Assembly (NCBI GenBank): GCA_016716185.1
Contig: JADJWV010000002.1
Coordinates: forward strand, 1-64,000
DNA: 64,000 bases
From: Saprospiraceae bacterium
Lineage (GTDB): Bacteria; Bacteroidota; Bacteroidia; Chitinophagales; Saprospiraceae
Reading direction: 5' to 3'
The notes under the pieces are model-generated. The model saw only the letters and a list, made by a program, of their open reading frames with translations. It was not told the origin of the DNA and did no database searches. A program made the translations under genes and the position numbers. Below are positions 1 to 8,594 of the stretch, one piece after another (the first letter of the stretch is position 1; every line of letters begins with the position of its first letter).

Positions 1-49
1 TCATAATTGTCCTTGAATTTTTGGAATAATTACACTGTCAAGAAATTTT

Positions 50-514
50 CTACAATATCTGTCGCGGTTTATTGCCGAGTTGTTCAGCTAATCCGATAAT
101 AATTCCTTCCGTCCCAGGAGATGTAGCAAAGGCGATAAATGTTCTCATAATTAACTATTTCCTCCTACGAGTTCGGCACCGTGTTTTATTAGTCGTAATA
201 CTAGTTCGTCAATATTGTCAACGGCGAACATTACACGTAAATAACCGGTGAGTTTAAGGAGCAGTCCTATGGTCGGATATCGTGGCTGGGGTTAGAAACC
301 GTGAAAGTTCAAACCAGCTGTGTCCGTCAGGTGTAACCATCATTGCAATCTCTACTGACTGATTTCCAAGTCCTGTTACTCGTCCTGCCCATTCACCCCC
401 ACCATTGCTCGTCCCTCAAGTTTTAATCCTAGCTCTTCGAAAAAGAAATGGCGTTGTCGAGGATTTTACTACGATGCCTACATTGTGCATTTGAAGTAAT
501 TTACTTTTTGTCAT
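50..514 (-). pseudogene. VOC/glyoxalase-family protein, frameshifted
   Basis: Pieces in different frames rebuild one vicinal-oxygen-chelate (glyoxalase-like) protein. The start reads MTKSKLLQMHNVGIVVKS. The middle includes TGLGNQSVEIAMMVTPDG, then YLRVMFAVDNIDELV and HGAELVG, and the C-terminus reads GTEGIIIGLAEQLG. Spacing and motifs fit the roughly 140-residue family of small metal-dependent enzymes or resistance proteins. At least two frame changes break it. Whether these are real or sequencing errors is open, because other frameshifts in the window sit at homopolymers. It is the last cassette visible, and its own attC would lie beyond the window edge. Confidence 0.6.
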
Positions 515-581
515 AATTTATTCTCTTTATTAAGTTTCTGTTTAAGTTGTCTTTTCTTGGCGTCTTGTCGTTAAAGTTGCC

Positions 582-674
582 GCATAACGGTCAGCTGCTT
601 ACGCCGTGCCCGATTTAGTACCTAATATTTTGAATGAAAATATGAACCGAAGTGAGCAAGCACCCTGTTTGTGG
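582..674 (-). repeat. attC-like site 17
   Basis: The plus strand opens with GCATAACGG and closes with GTTTGTGG, with a partial stem GCTTACGC / GTGAGCAAGC between. The closing core (GTTTGTGGTGG) matches the start of the same cassette at 1194 read on the minus strand (GTTAGTGGTCA), as expected for a hicBA cassette ending here. Confidence 0.6.
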
Positions 675-675
675 T

Positions 676-899
676 GGTTTTATTTTCTTTAAGGAACTAT
701 TCAGGAGTAATATTTGCTTGTTTAATATTGCTCTCAAAGTTCCTTCTGGCATAGACCTGTGATTTGGGATAGTGTTGTAATGATTTGTTTTGATGAATGC
801 AAACTTCATGACTTCCTCTACCTGTCTGTGGAATTCAAAACTAAAACTCTTCAATCTCTTGACTATATACCTATACTAAAACCCAGCAAGTCTTCCCAT
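676..899 (-). pseudogene. hicA: HicA-like toxin remnant
   Basis: Across frames this reads as HicA, an mRNA interferase of about 70-80 residues with a dsRBD-like fold. It has MGRLAGFS, then IVKRLKSFSFEFHRQ, then NTIPNHRSMPEGTLRAIL and ITPE.FLKE. The conserved SH catalytic region lies at the frame change, and a TAG interrupts the last residues. It follows hicB directly, the usual antitoxin-toxin order of many Bacteroidota pairs. Two or more one-base indels break it; they could be sequencing errors near the contig start. Confidence 0.55.
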
Positions 900-1122
900 T
901 TATATTCCAACCACCAAAGGATAGTCAAAGGCATCACCAGTTTTTTGACTTGGTTTTGATCTTGTGTTTGAGATTCAAGTATTTTTAACAACATCCCTGG
1001 CGATTCCGAGCGTTTCGGTGACGGTTCTCCCTTGAGCTACCAAACCCTGAATATCATCGGAAGTGGCCAAGTAAAAAGCCCTCAGGTAACTTTTCTATAT
1101 GAATTTGTATTGTGCCTTCCAT
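900..1122 (-). pseudogene. hicB: HicB-like antitoxin remnant
   Basis: The gene starts MEGTIQIHIEKLPEG, continues in another frame as DDIQGLVAQGRTVTETLG and IARDVV, and ends with the typical HicB tail FDYPLVVGI followed by TAA at 900. Two frame changes are needed. The family is a partial RNase-H-fold antitoxin that neutralises HicA, encoded immediately downstream with its start one base past the hicB stop. Cassette-borne toxin-antitoxin pairs are thought to stabilise large arrays; here the pair appears broken or badly sequenced. Confidence 0.55.
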
Positions 1123-1185
1123 TTTAATTACTTAGTTATGCAAATATAGCTTTTTTTCTTTCAGTCATGTTCCGTTTAATAAGTG

Positions 1186-1320
1186 ACCACTAACGATTAG
1201 CAACAACCCGAAGTTGGCGATTTCGTGGACGAAATCTGTCTTTCACCACTGAACTTGAGATGAAGTACATAGCTTCATTTAACCACTGAACCGCCAATTT
1301 CTTGTTGGTGCTGTTAAATT
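1186..1320 (-). repeat. attC-like site 16
   Basis: The plus strand opens with ACCACTAACG and closes with GCTGTTAAATTAGG. An inverted repeat pairs AACCCGAAGTTGGCG with CGCCAATTTCTTGTTGG. The interior carries GAAGTACATAGCTTC, which recurs in site 13. Strong sequence similarity to site 1 (TTGGCGATTTCG...CCGCCAATTTCTTG) suggests a common attC family. Confidence 0.75.
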
Positions 1321-1357
1321 AGGCTTTTCTGTCTGTCGTTGAAGTTGTTTAGTCTTA

Positions 1358-2313
1358 CTAATAACGAGTACCAATTGTTTCTAAAGGCATGGACTCTTGA
1401 ATAAGAGCCAAATCAGCTTTAGTTAGTTCAACATTAAAGGCACCTAAATTCTCTTCGAGACGTTGAACTTTTCTTGTTCCTGGAATAGCCACAATTTCAT
1501 CGTTTTTACTTAGCACCCATGAAAGAGCAACTTGTGCTTTGGAAACTTTTTGTCTTGTGCAATTTGCTCTACAACCCCCACAAATTTTAGATTTTCCTTT
1601 ATCGCTCCGTCTGTAAATCGAGGAAGTGTAAGACGCCAATCACTTGCTTCTAAATCTGCTCGACTTTTGATTGCCCCTGTTAAGAACCCTCGCCCAAGTG
1701 GACTATAAGCTACAAAGGTGATTCCGAGTTCTTGACATACATCCAAAATTTCTTCCTCTGGTTCTTTGCTCCACAAGGAATATTCATTTTGCACAGCAGT
1801 AAGCGGGTGAACTGCATGTGCTCTTCGAATCATTTCTGCATTCGCTTCGCAAATGCCCAATTGTTTTATTTTGCCTTGTTTAACTAAGTCACTCATGGTT
1901 CCAACAATTTCTTCAATTTCTACTTTCGGGTCTTGACGATGCATATAATACAAATCAATTGTGTCGAGTTCCAAATTTTGGAGACTTTGTTCACATGCTT
2001 GTCTTATGTATTCGGGTTTACCATTTAGTCCAAGAAATTCACCTTTAGGTCCTCGCATAACAGCAAACTTGGTCGCTAAAATTACTTCACTCCACCGTCC
2101 TTTGAATGCTTTTCCTAGTAGTCGTTCATTTGCCCCCCAACCATACATGTCGGCTGTATCGAAAAAATTCACTCCTAAGTCAATGGCTTTATGCAATGTA
2201 TTGATGGATTCCTGTTCGCTAAAAGAACCATAAAACTCAGACATGCCCATGCAACCAAGTCCAATTCTGTTAACTGTTAGATTACTGTGTCCTAATGTTG
2301 TTGTTTGCTTCAT
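1358..2313 (-). CDS. Aldo/keto reductase (one apparent frameshift)
   Basis: This is an NADPH-dependent oxidoreductase of the AKR superfamily (YajO/GSP69-like), about 318 residues when repaired. It begins MKQTTTLGHSNLTVNRIGLG. The AKR signature with the active-site aspartate and tyrosine is visible in FDTADMYGWGANE, followed by ILATKF with the lysine and by YMHRQDP. The cofactor-binding tail is VAIPGTRKVQRLEENLGA. The frame breaks near 1548 where AAAAA should be one base longer (DKK-VSKAQVALSW). This is the same homopolymer error type as in thrS and htpG, so the gene may be intact. It is last in a block of four genes sharing one cassette. Confidence 0.85.
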
Positions 2314-2442
2314 TGTTTCTATGTTTTAAAATTATTGTCTGTTGTTTTTTATGTCGGATAAGTAATACATGTTCGTCTTTAAGCTTACCGCTGTTATGCT
2401 TTCGTTTTTACTATTCATTTTGGAAGTAGTTCTTTATTCTAT

Positions 2443-3264
2443 TCATGTCGCTCTCAGATTTTCTGTTCCTAATTTCTTACAAATGTAAATTGCTAAGAAA
2501 ACAAATCCTGTGCTTAATACGGCAACAATTAATTCTTTGTCAAATTCGGAACATAAATTATTTAAAAAGTGAAATATCATTACGGGTAACATCATCCCTT
2601 TGCTCGAATTATAAATGGAAGTCAGGATTATTGCTCCAACAAAAATTCCAAAGAAGAAACCTATTGAAATTCCCAAAGAAAAATCAAACCTGTAAAAGAA
2701 AAACGGAATGTGCCACAAAGCCCAAATAACTGTCAAGAGAATAGTTGCCTTCCATGCTGTATATTTTTCCTGCAAATGGGGAAGTAAAAATCCTCTCCAT
2801 CCAATTTCTTCGAAAATTGAATAGGTCAACAGGGGTAGTAACCATACTATAATTTCATTTTCAGTATTCCAATTCAGATTGGCAAAGTTCCCAAAGCTAT
2901 ATCCTGTAGATTTTATAAGTGGATAAATTAGAAGTCCAAGTCCAAAAAACGCAAGAGGCAAAACAACGAATAAAATCGTTTTTTTGTCTAACACTTGTAA
3001 TCCTATTTTTTCTACTAATTTTTTGACTCCCGTTTTCCCATAAAATGAATATGTGGCTATCCAAGCTGCAATTGTGGGCCCAATAGCTGCAAAGGAATGA
3101 TAGAGATTAAGTTGATAATTGGTTAAGTCCCCCTTTTTAAATAGTAAGTATATGCCAAATGCAATAATCCAGCTTATGCCATAGGCAATACTTGTATAGA
3201 TAATTATTTTCTTAACTATACCAATATCTTTTTTCGATTCAACATTTATATTCATAGGAGGCAT
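2443..3264 (-). CDS. CPBP-family intramembrane protease
   Basis: This 273-residue membrane protein has about seven hydrophobic segments. It carries the CPBP/Abi (CAAX protease and bacteriocin-processing) motifs: EEIGWRGFLLP near residue 150 with the paired glutamates, WALWHIPFF about 30 residues later with a histidine, and FHFLNN near residue 235. The family comprises glutamate-type intramembrane proteases related to Rce1. Bacterial members are linked to self-immunity or membrane homeostasis, but the substrate here is unknown. It lies 10 bp downstream of the DUF6326 gene in a run of membrane-protein genes. Confidence 0.85.
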   Translation of the reverse strand: MPPMNINVESKKDIGIVKKIIIYTSIAYGISWIIAFGIYLLFKKGDLTNYQLNLYHSFAAIGPTIAAWIATYSFYGKTGVKKLVEKIGLQVLDKKTILFVVLPLAFFGLGLLIYPLIKSTGYSFGNFANLNWNTENEIIVWLLPLLTYSIFEEIGWRGFLLPHLQEKYTAWKATILLTVIWALWHIPFFFYRFDFSLGISIGFFFGIFVGAIILTSIYNSSKGMMLPVMIFHFLNNLCSEFDKELIVAVLSTGFVFLAIYICKKLGTENLRAT

Positions 3265-3273
3265 TTACTATTC

Positions 3274-3693
3274 TTAGACGTTTTTTGTTCCAAATTTCCA
3301 TCCAATAGCCAAAACAACAATTGAAATAGTAGTTGTAATTTCAATAATACTGCAAAACAAATAGTATTTAATTGGCGAACCAACAAATAAGGTAGCTGTT
3401 TGAACAATCGTCATAATAGTACCTGCAATGATATTTGTCAAGCGGTTAGACTTGTAATTTAAAACCCTTGAAAGCAAAACCATTCCGATAGGAAATTGCA
3501 TGAGAATAGCGGATGACAGTAAAAAATTATCGTTCATTTCCATCCCGTTCACTGTTCCTGAAAGATATTGGTTCAATAAGTTGGAATCCATTAATCCCAT
3601 CACATCGCAAAAGAGATAATTCAGGGTAGCAAAAACCCAAAGGGTTGAGAATAAAGTTTTTTTGTCCATAGCTATCATTTCATTGTTACTCAT
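3274..3693 (-). CDS. DUF6326-like four-helix membrane protein
   Basis: The protein has about 139 residues and four predicted transmembrane helices. The start chosen is MSNNEMIAMDKKTLFS, just before the first helix; a longer reading frame begins at 3723. The sequence LWVFATLNYLFCDVMGLMD followed by a loop ending in NDNFLLSSAILM resembles the uncharacterised DUF6326 family, assigned from memory. Function is unknown. It overlaps the end of the preceding DUF4386 gene by a few bases, suggesting co-transcription. Confidence 0.65.
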   Translation of the reverse strand: MSNNEMIAMDKKTLFSTLWVFATLNYLFCDVMGLMDSNLLNQYLSGTVNGMEMNDNFLLSSAILMQFPIGMVLLSRVLNYKSNRLTNIIAGTIMTIVQTATLFVGSPIKYYLFCSIIEITTTISIVVLAIGWKFGTKNV

Positions 3694-4372
3694 TTCTGAA
3701 TGCAGGTCGGATGCCGAAAACAAGTAAATAACCTATCATCCAGAATTCTCCCACCGTTGCAGGGATAACCAGCATAGTAGTATAAGAGTTTTGAATACCT
3801 GAGGTTTTTAGAAAAGTCTGTAACAGGTATGCTATTCCACCTATAATCAATATCCGTCCTAACCAAATAGGCATTCTATGAGAACTAACAACAATATATC
3901 CCATTGGAATAAGCCAAAGCCCAAAGTAAAGTCCACCAATCGACCATGAGTTTGAAATAATATTTGTGAGTAGTTCTATCAAAGGGAACTTCTCCTGAAG
4001 ATTTAGGGTAGAAGAATTTGCAATCGCAAGCGCAGAACTCATTGAGATTGCACTGACCATTATTACAACCGAATTAACTGTTCACCAAATGCCAAGGGTG
4101 TTAGCGACCCACTTATTAATGCCACCAAACAGCTTATAAAACCACACTGCAGCAAGAGCCTGAGATACAATTATGACCAACTCAAACGCAAGACTTAATC
4201 TTGCGATTGAACTCAGTTCAATCAAATTATTTAGCGTTTTCTGAGATTCACCTATATCAAAAACCCTGGAGTGGAGAACCATAAATCCAACAATTCCGGA
4301 AATAGCCAGTATCAAATACCACACTCCTGTTAGTCTTGCGGTCTTAATTAATTGTCTTTGTTCTATACTCAT
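3686..4372 (-). CDS. DUF4386-family membrane protein with in-frame TGA
   Basis: Two halves in the same frame form one protein of about 228 residues. MSIEQRQLIKTARLTGVWYL and the early helices are followed by LGIW, a TGA at about 4082, then TVNSVVIMVSAISMSS and further helices ending GYLLVFGI. This matches the length and layout of DUF4386 proteins, which are six-helix membrane proteins of unknown role. A GGA-to-TGA change would restore the usual glycine. The stop may be a true nonsense mutation or a base error. It is the first gene of the four-gene block that follows the degenerate site at 4394. Confidence 0.7.
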
Positions 4373-4393
4373 TTTTTCTGTATTATAAATTTT

Positions 4394-4422
4394 TTCAATT
4401 TAAAATGCCGTATTGGCAACAG
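4394..4422 (-). repeat. Degenerate attC-like scar 15
   Basis: Only the core-like pieces remain: TTCAATTTAAAATGCC next to GCCGTATTGGCAACAG on the plus strand. The first piece resembles the complement of the core GTTAAATTAGG at 1313, the far end of the same presumed cassette. The central stem has been lost. Confidence 0.35.
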
Positions 4423-4435
4423 ATTTATTTCGTCT

Positions 4436-5311
4436 TCACTGTTTGATAATCATTCCAGTTTTTCGTGTTCCATTATTGCTCCTTACTTTATAAAAATAGA
4501 TACTACGTGGCAAATGTTCCGTATTTATTGTGGCGTAGTTTGTAAATATTTGATCTGAAACACACTTTCCCATTAAATCATAAAGAGTAACCCTTGTTTG
4601 TATGTTGTTAAAGAATTGGAATGTAAGATGATCGTAAAAAGGATTCGGAAACACGTTCGAATTTTCAGCAACATTCGGCTTGTCAACACTTGTAATAATT
4701 AAATCGCAGTCCTGTTGCCAGGCTGTATTCCAATTGTAATACTGGTTTTTGTAATGTCCTAGAATTGTATCTTCATAACATCTCAAAGGCCCACCATAGG
4801 TGTGATGAGCAATTGGAAACATTCCATATATATTTCCGATTCCTTCGATTACAAATCCAGAAAATCCTATAATCAGATCAAAAACAGAATAATTAAATCG
4901 TTTTAACTGCTTTCCATTAATAGTAATTGTGTCCACTGCTAATACTTTCACCACAACAGGATGTTTGACTGCACCGAAAGTACAATTCAAAACGAATGAA
5001 TCATTTTGCTTGGCGTTAAAGTCATATATTAGGCACCAGTCATTGTTTTTATAAAAATAGACTTTATTGCTGTCTGAATAGGTGAATTCTTGGTAGGTGA
5101 TAGAAGAACCAGGTCCGCTATTTTCGATCACAGTTAAGATCTTACAACTTTGGCCATTTATCGATGTATCTGAAATGGACTCAAAAGTTTTGAATGTTGT
5201 ATAATTTGGATTGATTGTACTTTGGGTGTAAGTCCACTTTGCACCAATTGGAGCCCATGTTTGAGCAAACGTTTGCGTCGACAATAATAGAAAAAGTAAA
5301 AGTGTCTTCAT
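4436..5311 (-). CDS. Secreted protein with type IX sorting domain
   Basis: The protein has about 291 residues. The chosen start is MKTLLLFLLLSTQTFAQ, a signal peptide; the longer upstream frame runs through attC sequence. The central part has no family I recognise. The last ~75 residues form a Por/T9SS type A domain: NVFPNPFYDHLTFQF, then VTLYDLMGKCV and LPRSIYFYKV, ending TGMIIKQ. Such domains direct export by the type IX system and cell-surface attachment. A T9SS cargo in a mobile cassette implies it moves among Bacteroidota with that system. Confidence 0.8.
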   Translation of the reverse strand: MKTLLLFLLLSTQTFAQTWAPIGAKWTYTQSTINPNYTTFKTFESISDTSINGQSCKILTVIENSGPGSSITYQEFTYSDSNKVYFYKNNDWCLIYDFNAKQNDSFVLNCTFGAVKHPVVVKVLAVDTITINGKQLKRFNYSVFDLIIGFSGFVIEGIGNIYGMFPIAHHTYGGPLRCYEDTILGHYKNQYYNWNTAWQQDCDLIITSVDKPNVAENSNVFPNPFYDHLTFQFFNNIQTRVTLYDLMGKCVSDQIFTNYATINTEHLPRSIYFYKVRSNNGTRKTGMIIKQ

Positions 5312-5335
5312 GGTAGATAAAATAAGACATATTAG

Positions 5336-5378
5336 ATACCTGTTGTTTTGAGTTAAATTTGCTGCCGTGTTGGCAGCC
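5336..5378 (-). repeat. Degenerate attC-like site 14
   Basis: The closing core GTTGGCAGCC is clear and matches the cassette start at 5575 read on the minus strand (GTTGGCAGCTA). The opposite end is poor (CTGTTGTTTTGAG instead of an AAC core), so the site is shortened to about 40 bp. Confidence 0.45.
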
Positions 5379-5385
5379 GTAATTT

Positions 5386-5574
5386 CTAACCCACAAAGAT
5401 AGGAGTGGCGTGGATAATTCTCCATGTATGTTGATGCTTTTCCAATTCACTTATGACTTCATAATATTTTTCAAACCTATCTGTAGCCCGCTTAAAACAT
5501 GATAGTGTTAAGCTGGACACTGTTATAAGGTTAAAAATAATATTCTCATATAGCAATTTATCTATAGCTGCCAA
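5386..5574 (-). CDS. Tiny cassette ORF, unknown
   Basis: This 62-residue frame beginning MAAIDKLLYENIIFNL fills the roughly 200-bp cassette between sites 13 and 14. Its first codons lie within the core of site 13, as is common for cassette genes. One hydrophobic stretch (FNLITVSSLTLSC) is visible; otherwise it has no features I recognise. It may be non-coding. It is reported because the cassette boundaries are well matched and no other frame fills them. Confidence 0.3.
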   Translation of the reverse strand: MAAIDKLLYENIIFNLITVSSLTLSCFKRATDRFEKYYEVISELEKHQHTWRIIHATPIFVG

Positions 5575-5702
5575 CTGTTTGCGGCTTTGCGTTCGGGCGG
5601 GTTTTGGAACACAAAACTTTCAACCAGCACTGAACCTGTATAGAAGTACATAGCTTCAAGTTTGTATGTCACTCTGCCTGTCGCAAAACCCGTGTTAGCG
5701 GT
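5567..5702 (-). repeat. attC-like site 13
   Basis: The plus strand opens with GCTGCCAACTG and closes with CGTGTTAGCGGT. A long imperfect stem pairs TTTGCGTTCGGGC with GCCTGTCGCAAA. The interior carries GAAGTACATAGCTTC, shared with site 16. The closing core GTTAGCGGT equals the start of the same cassette at 6821. Confidence 0.75.
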
Positions 5703-5777
5703 TCGGCTTGAAATTGTCATAGCCATTGCCCTTTCATTTTTTAATTTCTTCAACCAATAAATTTGCTATTTCTTCTC

Positions 5778-6884
5778 TTAACTCTTTAAAAAATTATCGG
5801 TCTTTTTATTAGAAAGCAAACACAAAAAGATATTGGTATCATCATACCACCTGATATACGTATGAGCACCCCAATTTCGTCCTGAATGTGCCCTGAATTT
5901 TCCGAGACGATCTTCCGTAAAAAACCATCCGAAACCATAATTCCAGTTTTCGGTATTGCTGGCTTCAGAAAATTCGTGGGACTGTACAAAATACTTTGCC
6001 CAATGTTCTGGATTTCTGCAAACGGTTTGGTAATAGGCAATTAAATCTTTTCCTGAAACATACATTCCCGCTTCACCTGAGCTAAAGGCATTAAAAATGA
6101 CCGGGTTTAAAGAATCATCGTATCCATATAATTTCATACTACACTCAGGAAGATAACACGCTTGTGTCATACCCAATGGAACAAGAACATTTTTATGGCA
6201 ATAATCTTGAAAAGACATCTTTGTAACCTGCTCTACGATTTCTGAAAGCAACAGATATCCCGAATTACTATATCCCCATCTGCTTCCGGGTGCAAATACT
6301 GTGGTATCGAGTTTGGACAACATTGTTATTGCTTCCTGCTTGTTTACCGTATCGTGTCTCGTTGTCAAAGAATAAAAGTCGTGGATGCCATTGGTATGAT
6401 TTGCCAATTGTTTTATGGTTACCTTTTGCAACGCAGGTTTTAGCTTGGGAAAATATTTTCCTATGGAATCTTCCTGATGAATTACTCCTTTTTCAATCAA
6501 CTGTAATATGGCAAGACCTGTAAACTGTTTAGCTACCGAAGCAAGGTCAAACCTGTCGTTCAATGAAATTCTATCTTTTTTTGTTGTCGGGTCTTTGTAG
6601 CCATACTCAAACGTTAATAGGCTGTCTGCTCCAAAACCTACGATAATTATTCCATTGTACCCGCCCAAATTGTCGTACTTATGAACGATGCTGTCGATCT
6701 TATTGCCTATTGTCTGGCCGTTGCAAATGCTGGCAGAAATAAATAGATGTAGTATGAAAAATATCTGTTTCAGCTTGATGTATTTTCTGTCTTTGTGGGT
6801 CGTACTAAGCTGACCGCTAACGGTTTTGACGATGCGCCGTGGCTGAACCTTTTGCGGGTTGGCATTGTACGGGTCGTGGTGCAT
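5778..6884 (-). CDS. Serine hydrolase, class C beta-lactamase/PBP4* fold
   Basis: This is a periplasmic or secreted serine hydrolase of the beta-lactamase family (PF00144). The active-site triad is visible: SVAK (SxxK) near residue 118, YSN near residue 205, and HSG in FRAHSGRNWG near residue 335. A signal peptide starts about residue 37 (KLKQIFFILHLFISASICNGQ). The true start is unclear: the only in-frame ATG at 6884 lies inside attC site 12, and no ATG, GTG or TTG precedes the signal peptide closely. Members include D-alanyl-peptidases, esterases and beta-lactamases; resistance cannot be inferred from sequence alone. Confidence 0.85.
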   Translation of the reverse strand: MHHDPYNANPQKVQPRRIVKTVSGQLSTTHKDRKYIKLKQIFFILHLFISASICNGQTIGNKIDSIVHKYDNLGGYNGIIIVGFGADSLLTFEYGYKDPTTKKDRISLNDRFDLASVAKQFTGLAILQLIEKGVIHQEDSIGKYFPKLKPALQKVTIKQLANHTNGIHDFYSLTTRHDTVNKQEAITMLSKLDTTVFAPGSRWGYSNSGYLLLSEIVEQVTKMSFQDYCHKNVLVPLGMTQACYLPECSMKLYGYDDSLNPVIFNAFSSGEAGMYVSGKDLIAYYQTVCRNPEHWAKYFVQSHEFSEASNTENWNYGFGWFFTEDRLGKFRAHSGRNWGAHTYIRWYDDTNIFLCLLSNKKTDNFLKS

Positions 6885-6900
6885 AGCCTGTGTTGTCGGG
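6814..6900 (-). repeat. attC-like site 12
   Basis: The plus strand opens with CCGCTAACGG and closes with CTGTGTTGTCGGG. The stem pairs TGCGCCGTGG with CGTGGTGCA. The closing core GTTGTCGG matches the cassette start at 7412 (GTTGTCGG on the minus strand). Confidence 0.75.
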
Positions 6901-6907
6901 ATTTTTG

Positions 6908-7387
6908 TTACTCTACGACTTTCTTAGTTACTAATGATTGATAGTAATTCTTGATTCTCGGAGAGAGCAATATAATAATCCACAGTCCAGGAAGCACCAC
7001 AGTCCAGACTGGGCGCCAAGCACTTCTGAAAAGATATGGATTATCCTCATACCCTCCGCTCCAGGTCGCTATATCAACAAGGTGAATAATTATAAAGACT
7101 GCCAAAAGTAGTATGTTGCTATATTGAGGTGCGAGCTTCCTATTTATCCCATGAACAGTTACCATTGGACCAAATGTTACAATCACGCAGTACCCATAAA
7201 CCATGCCCATGTTCCAGCCTGTTATTGGAATAATTGACTCTTCAACTCTAATTGGAAATAAAAGTTGAATGACTAAACTCAGAACTGTAACACAGACACA
7301 AAACACAGCAAAGAACTTAAGTTCGAGCGGGGCAAGGGAGTAGTTCTTTAAAAATGTCTTTAACCAGAGATTTAGTTTACTGTTCAT
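6908..7387 (-). CDS. Four-helix membrane protein, unknown
   Basis: The protein has 159 residues with four hydrophobic segments (VFCVCVTVLSLVIQLLF, MVYGYCVIVTFGPMV, NILLLAVFIIIHLV and VWTVVLPGLWIIILL) and a basic tail. I do not recognise the family. It fills a cassette of its own between sites 11 and 12, with its stop 8 bp beyond the closing core. It is likely an inner-membrane protein. Confidence 0.6.
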   Translation of the reverse strand: MNSKLNLWLKTFLKNYSLAPLELKFFAVFCVCVTVLSLVIQLLFPIRVEESIIPITGWNMGMVYGYCVIVTFGPMVTVHGINRKLAPQYSNILLLAVFIIIHLVDIATWSGGYEDNPYLFRSAWRPVWTVVLPGLWIIILLSPRIKNYYQSLVTKKVVE

Positions 7388-7404
7388 AAGAAATCGTTAA
7401 ATAT

Positions 7405-7559
7405 CCGACAACGGATTTGGCACGGACGCTGCACCGCCAAACCATTGTTAACCAAAAGTAAGAAATTAATTTTTACTACCGGAAAAAATTATCCCTGATG
7501 AATAGGGAGAGAATGATTTTTGATGCTTAGTGGTGTGGCGTCTATTCCGTGTTAGTGAC
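7405..7559 (-). repeat. attC-like site 11
   Basis: The plus strand opens with CCGACAACGG and closes with CCGTGTTAGTGAC. The stem pairs GACGCTGCACCGCC with GGTGTGGCGTC. It is nearly identical to site 8 except in the outer left arm. The cassette it closes starts at 8457 with a related core (GTTAGCGTCA against GTTAGTGACA). Confidence 0.8.
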
Positions 7560-7566
7560 AGCACAT

Positions 7567-8442
7567 TTATTTGGGGATGGAGTGTCCAACCAAGGTATCT
7601 AAATTGGAATCCTTAATAAGCTTATAAAATTTATTATTTGAACTAACTTTTAACTTTCCTCTTTCAATTATCTGGATAATAGCATCGATTATAAGTTTTT
7701 TCTGCTCTAGATTTAATTCTTTATTTTCTAATAGCATTACTAAATATTGTACGGTTCTATCTGAACCGCTCGTTCTTAAAAATCCCAGCATTCGAGAAAA
7801 TATATCTTGATGCAAATAGTTAGAAATTCTATTCAATATTTCATTTTCAATTTCATCGCTTGAATCAAAAAGAGAACGTATTATATGGTCTCTAATTTCA
7901 AGAGAATGTGAGGTATCATCAAGATATATAAAATATTCTTTTTGTAATCTGTTTCTGTTATCTCTTAGAAATTCGCTTTCGACTTCAATACAGGGATAGG
8001 AATTATAATAATCATGTCTTTTATTTTGTTTGGAAATAAATCTATTAATTACATAAGTGAATGAATCCTGTAATGAATGAATTGAATTGAGTCTAAATTC
8101 AGTTTTTAAATTCATTCTTTCTATTCTTATGGGAAGATTTCTTAGATACCATGAAGGATTTTGCGTAGTAAATTGCGAATAATTAGAAGATCTTCTTTTA
8201 TCCTTTAGAATTTCAGACCAAATTACATTGGCGCAATTGCAACTATTAAACTCTTCTTTAGTGATATTATCTAATTTTACCGATAACTCTTCAAGTTTTG
8301 CATCTATCATTGTCAGATTGAACTTCTCATGGAATGCCAAGGACTTTAGCCTTTTGCATTGATAGGAATAAGAAGTCTGATACTTAATAATCAAACCAAC
8401 AATGCCTAAAACAATAATTAAGATTAGAAAATATCTATACAT
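7567..8442 (-). CDS. Membrane-anchored unknown protein, copy 2
   Basis: The protein has 291 residues. An N-terminal hydrophobic anchor (FLILIIVLGIVGLIIKY) is followed by a soluble, charged, mostly helical region rich in Glu, Lys and Asn. The C-terminal part (HQDIFSRMLGFLRTSGSD, then VQYLVMLLENKELN) looks helical-repeat-like. I do not recognise a family. It is a near-identical copy of the gene at 12335-13210, differing at only about ten residues. Each copy sits in its own cassette with a nearly identical attC, so the whole cassette was duplicated. Confidence 0.7.
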   Translation of the reverse strand: MYRYFLILIIVLGIVGLIIKYQTSYSYQCKRLKSLAFHEKFNLTMIDAKLEELSVKLDNITKEEFNSCNCANVIWSEILKDKRRSSNYSQFTTQNPSWYLRNLPIRIERMNLKTEFRLNSIHSLQDSFTYVINRFISKQNKRHDYYNSYPCIEVESEFLRDNRNRLQKEYFIYLDDTSHSLEIRDHIIRSLFDSSDEIENEILNRISNYLHQDIFSRMLGFLRTSGSDRTVQYLVMLLENKELNLEQKKLIIDAIIQIIERGKLKVSSNNKFYKLIKDSNLDTLVGHSIPK

Positions 8443-8448
8443 GGTGTT

Positions 8449-8580
8449 GACGCTAACAGTTCCCGGGGAAGGGGAGTGCGGTTTTGAAGTCTAGGTTAAG
8501 TTAGGAAATGTGTTTGCAAATTTACGAAAATTTCCTCACGGAGAAAGTTGTAGCACTACCTTTACTCATTGTTAGTGGCT
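8449..8580 (-). repeat. attC-like site 10
   Basis: The plus strand opens with GACGCTAACAG and closes with CATTGTTAGTGGC. The stem is weak: AAGGGGAGTGC pairs with GCACTACCTTT. The cassette closed here holds the DinB gene and probably its neighbours; a matching start core at the other end is not clear. Confidence 0.6.
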
Positions 8581-8594
8581 GGCAATCTTGTGGA

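Noticed and set aside
2370..2402. A further attC between the aldo/keto reductase and CPBP genes (ACCGCTGTTATGC)
   Set aside because: Only one core-like piece is present, with no stem and no complementary start core.
5562..5753. 63-residue frame across attC site 13
   Set aside because: It lies almost wholly in the palindromic site, and the stem explains the sequence better.
5778..6884. Calling the serine hydrolase an antibiotic-resistance beta-lactamase
   Set aside because: Motifs fit the broad class C/PBP4* family; substrate specificity cannot be read from them.
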